Part shown: piece by piece, positions 19,657-22,335 of the stretch
Numbering within the stretch: the first letter of the stretch is position 1
Layout: each line of letters opens with the position of its first letter
Assembly: GCA_943704525.1 (NCBI GenBank)
Contig: CALSCQ010000512.1
Coordinates: 1 to 22,335 of the forward strand
Direction of reading: 5' to 3'
DNA: 22,335 nucleotides
Source of the DNA: Pigoraptor vietnamica
Lineage: Eukaryota > Opisthokonta > Filasterea
Made by a program: the position numbers and the translations under genes
The notes under the pieces: generated by a model
Database searches by the model: none
The model's input: the letters and a program-made list of their open reading frames with translations, nothing else
Told to the model about the DNA's origin: nothing

Positions 19657-21339
19657 ATGGACGCCGCGACTGCGAACGAAGCCGCCGGTGGCGCGCTGAC
19701 CGCGTTACTGGGCGGCCCTGAACCCCTCTCCTTGCTCGATCTCCCCGTTGAGATCATCACATGCCATATTTTCCAATTCCTCCGGTCGAAAGATGCCGCG
19801 GCCCTCGCGCACACATGCTCAAGCCTCCGCGCCGTCTTTCGGCACTATCGAACGTACAAACTGCGAGCGCGGTTTGCGGAGGAGTACGCGAATTCGGCGA
19901 GCTTTCGCGCGGCCGTCTGCGCCATCCTCCCTCTCAATCGCATCGCGATTCACCTCAGCATGTCCCAACGTGCGGTCGATGCGTCCGTCTTCGCTGGCGT
20001 GCTGTCGCTCTCTCTCTACCAAAGCGTCGCCGTTCGCAATATCCCGGAGACTTCGGTGCCGAGCAAGATCGTGCTCCAGAGATGCAGCTTTCTTGACGAC
20101 TTCGTTGCCGTCGGTCGCGCGCGCACCGTCGAAATCGGGTTCTGCAGTTGGCTGCGTAATGTTGCGCCGCTCGGTCGCGTCCACACGCTCGTTCTGCGCG
20201 AATGCCGCGGAGTGTCGGACGTACGGCCCCTCGCGCGCGTCCACTCGCTCACACTGCAAGCCTGCTCGTCGGTCGCAGATGTCTCCGCGCTCGGCAGCCA
20301 ACATCTCCTCCACATCGAGCACTGCCGTGCGATATCGGACGTGCGCAATTTGGGAAACGTGCACTCGCTCTCGCTGGACGGGTGCAGCCTCGTGACCGAC
20401 TGCAGCGCGCTTGGCCGCGTCCACACGCTCAACCTCAGGCGGACCGGCGTGGAACACGTGGATGCCCTCGGCGGCGTCCACTCGCTCGATCTGAGCCAGT
20501 GCGAAAACGTCGACGACATCTCCGCGCTTGGCCGCGTGCACACGCTGCGCGTCAACGGCTGCTCCGCGATAAGGGATCTCTCCGCCCTGCGCAACGTGCA
20601 CACGCTCAGTGCTCTCGACATGTGCGACGAGATAAGGAACGTGAGCGCGCTGTCGGGCGTACACACGCTTTCCATCGGCGGCTTTGGACTGCAGGATGTA
20701 TCGCCCCTCTCCGGCGCTCACTCGCTCACCATCACCTCGAGCTTTAACGTGCGTGACGTGTCGGCGCTCGGCGGCGTCTGCGCACTTTCCATATGCGACT
20801 GTATTAACGTGTGGCACGTGTCCGCACTGCGTTGCGTGCGCACGCTAAGCCTCAGTGATTGCAGCAATCTGGCGGACGTATCGGCGTTGGGCGAGGTGGA
20901 GTCGCTGTGTCTGTCGAAATGCCGGATCCTCAGCGACGTCTCTTGTCTCGGGCGCGTGCGGACGCTCGACCTCAGTCTCTGCGTGTGCATTACGGACGTC
21001 TCGTGCCTCGGCAGCGTGCGCGATCTCAACCTCACTGGCTGCGTCAACGTGAGGGACGTGTCGCATTTGGGTCGCGTCCACTCGCTGAACCTCTCCTACA
21101 CCATGATATCGGACGTGTCTGCGCTGGGGAACGTCCACACCCTCAACCTGCGCGAGTGCAGACATATAACCGATGTCTCGGCGTTGGGTGGAGTCCATAC
21201 GCTCGACATTAGCCACTGCACTGGCGTGAGACGCGTGCTTGCGCTCCGGAACGTCGACACGCTCACTATGTCTTCTGTGCGCGTGCCGTCGGTCGAAGTT
21301 GATGCGCTGCGCGAGAGCGTGCTGTCGCTTTACCTTTGA
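19657..21339 (+). CDS. F-box protein with about 20-residue leucine-rich repeats
   Basis: Single exon, 560 aa. An F-box lies at about 24-63 (LSLLDLPVEIITCHIFQFL followed by a helical stretch with SSLRAVF), which in known proteins binds Skp1 and places the protein in an SCF ubiquitin ligase. Degenerate repeats begin near residue 110. From about 170 to 555 there are 19 clear repeats, mostly 20 residues long with the pattern SALGxVHTLxLxxCxxIxDV. Cys occupies the position where Asn is common in other LRRs. The array probably forms the substrate-binding solenoid. I chose ATG 19657 because it directly precedes the F-box and leaves a 175-bp divergent promoter. An in-frame ATG at 19525 would add 44 residues and overlap the E2F-like site. 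The gene is convergent with the ligase-like gene downstream. The substrate is unknown. Confidence 0.9.
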   Translation: MDAATANEAAGGALTALLGGPEPLSLLDLPVEIITCHIFQFLRSKDAAALAHTCSSLRAVFRHYRTYKLRARFAEEYANSASFRAAVCAILPLNRIAIHLSMSQRAVDASVFAGVLSLSLYQSVAVRNIPETSVPSKIVLQRCSFLDDFVAVGRARTVEIGFCSWLRNVAPLGRVHTLVLRECRGVSDVRPLARVHSLTLQACSSVADVSALGSQHLLHIEHCRAISDVRNLGNVHSLSLDGCSLVTDCSALGRVHTLNLRRTGVEHVDALGGVHSLDLSQCENVDDISALGRVHTLRVNGCSAIRDLSALRNVHTLSALDMCDEIRNVSALSGVHTLSIGGFGLQDVSPLSGAHSLTITSSFNVRDVSALGGVCALSICDCINVWHVSALRCVRTLSLSDCSNLADVSALGEVESLCLSKCRILSDVSCLGRVRTLDLSLCVCITDVSCLGSVRDLNLTGCVNVRDVSHLGRVHSLNLSYTMISDVSALGNVHTLNLRECRHITDVSALGGVHTLDISHCTGVRRVLALRNVDTLTMSSVRVPSVEVDALRESVLSLYL

Positions 21340-21364
21340 GGCTTTATGGAAGAGCGAAGTGATG

Positions 21365-21422
21365 ATGCGTGCGTGTTTGTGCGTGAGTGTGCACACGCGT
21401 GTTTGTGTGTGCGCGTGCGTGC
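21365..21422 (+). repeat. short GT/GC-rich repeat in convergent 3' spacer
   Basis: Alternating GTGCGT, GTGTTT and CACACGCG sequence between the stops of the F-box gene and the ligase-like gene. It is imperfect and short. Confidence 0.6.
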
Positions 21423-21475
21423 AAGTCTCAATTGAGAAAATGTTCCCTTTCAGTGTGTTACCATATCACGTTTAA

Positions 21476-22335
21476 TTAGTCATACTCCACTTGGCGCAGC
21501 TCCGTCTGAATACGGTGCAGACGCCACGAGCTGCGGGCAACGCGGCGCGGCTGTGCGACACCCTTGAAGCGCGCCAAGTGGTCGAGATATTCCTTGTACT
21601 TTTCCCCTTCTGCGGAGGGATACACGGGCACAAAAAGGCACGTGTCCTTGCCGCCCGTCCACACGCAGCGACTCATTTCGCAGCTGCACATCGAGGAAAA
21701 GGCGGGCGCACGATTTCGAACTGTTATATCATGGGGCCTTCAGAACTTCGACCACCTCAACACGTACACGGTCACTGCTGTCTTGCACAATGGCGTGCAG
21801 TCTCACCTCGCTTCATAGAGAATGGAGAGATCGTTGCGGTTGACGCAGCGCCAGTTCTCGGCATTGTCGTCCGCGCACGTCGCGCGCGCCTTCTCCGACC
21901 CGTCCTCGAACACGGCGCCGACGGCAATGAGCCGTTGATAGAGATTGCGCGCGCAGTCGTTCCCTTCCCACCCGGTCGCGCCAAAGACAGTCCTCAGGAC
22001 GTCACGCGCAAGGCCCTCCTTCATGGCCACGTACCACGTGCCGCGCGGGGCGTCGCGGTCCATGCTCGGGTTGCCGTTGATCTGCAACAATTATGTCAAG
22101 TCGGTCAGGCACTCGTCTGATCCAGCCGGCCTCAGTCGCTATGAGCCGACCGTAAATTTTTGCCAAATCGGCTCACGATCAGCGGTACACGATAAGCACT
22201 TGATTGCCTCACCTCAATCACGCGCGGCACAAGGTCCTTGTCGAGAATGACGTCGACGCCAAACACCATGTAGCTGCGGCTGTTGTCCGGCGTTGGCCCG
22301 CCGTCCACAGGAAAGTGGTGCGCCGCCTCCGTCGT
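21476..22335 (-). CDS. tubulin-tyrosine-ligase-like protein, 3' part (runs off the window)
   Basis: Three minus-strand exons are visible: 22335-22213, 22081-21807 and 21683-21476, joined in frame at GT-AG sites (phases 0 and 2), giving the last 201 residues. The fragment has FGVDVILDKDL then VIEINGNPSM across the first junction. The D28, E41 and N43 spacing (counted in the fragment) matches the ATP/Mg-binding Asp, Glu and Asn near the end of the TTL-family ATP-grasp domain. TTL-family enzymes add Tyr, Glu or Gly to tubulin or other proteins; the subtype is unknown because the N-terminal two thirds lie outside. The remaining about 150 residues are an extension with several cysteines (SCEMSRC, DTC) and a basic end without a domain I know. 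An ATP-grasp enzyme of another family is a less likely alternative. Confidence 0.78.

Noticed and set aside
19819-20817. 332-codon open frame on the minus strand with repeats
   Set aside because: It is the antisense reading of the LRR array; the repeated pattern comes from the real repeats.

Overview
The window is nuclear DNA of a GC-rich eukaryote, most likely a unicellular protist. The main evidence is a set of spliced genes whose exons join in frame at GT-AG boundaries (donors such as GTGCGT, GTGAGT, GTGGGT; introns mostly about 85 to 400 nt). The protein families are eukaryotic: a class I cyclic-nucleotide phosphodiesterase, an F-box/LRR protein, a kinase joined to an RBR-like zinc region, and a tubulin-tyrosine-ligase-like enzyme. 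Coding third positions are strongly G/C, and intergenic DNA and introns carry many (CA)n/(GT)n tracts. I cannot place the organism more precisely. No virus, transposase, CRISPR array, rRNA or tRNA gene was found.

Layout, left to right. About 266-1814 (+): an unrecognised protein with an internal 27-residue tandem repeat and an uncertain 5' end. 2142-2553: a (GT)n tract followed by a (CA)n tract, able to fold back on itself. 2611-5012 (+): a seven-exon, six-TM cation diffusion facilitator/TMEM163-like metal transporter, all of whose introns are phase 0. 5013-5328: convergent 3' region with a 69-bp tandem duplication. 5329-8331 (-): coiled coil, protein kinase and RING/IBR-type zinc region in one open frame, start codon not secured. 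9271-12360 (-): five-exon phosphodiesterase. 12361-13491: spacer including an unusually AT-rich island. 13492-17406 (-): eight-exon CPA2 cation/H+ antiporter close to plant CHX and yeast Kha1. 18095-19481 (-): a predicted four-exon small acidic protein. 19482-19656: short divergent promoter with an E2F-like site. 19657-21339 (+): F-box protein with a long array of about 20-residue leucine-rich repeats. 21476-22335 (-): 3' part of a tubulin-tyrosine-ligase-like gene that runs off the window.

The genes look like an ordinary mixed eukaryotic neighbourhood rather than one pathway. Two are ion transporters, two suggest ubiquitin signalling (kinase-RBR, F-box/LRR), one ends cyclic-nucleotide signals and one probably modifies tubulin. 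The most unusual items are the kinase-RBR fusion, the F-box protein with very short regular LRRs next to an E2F-like site, and GT-type repeats that start exactly at 5' splice sites.
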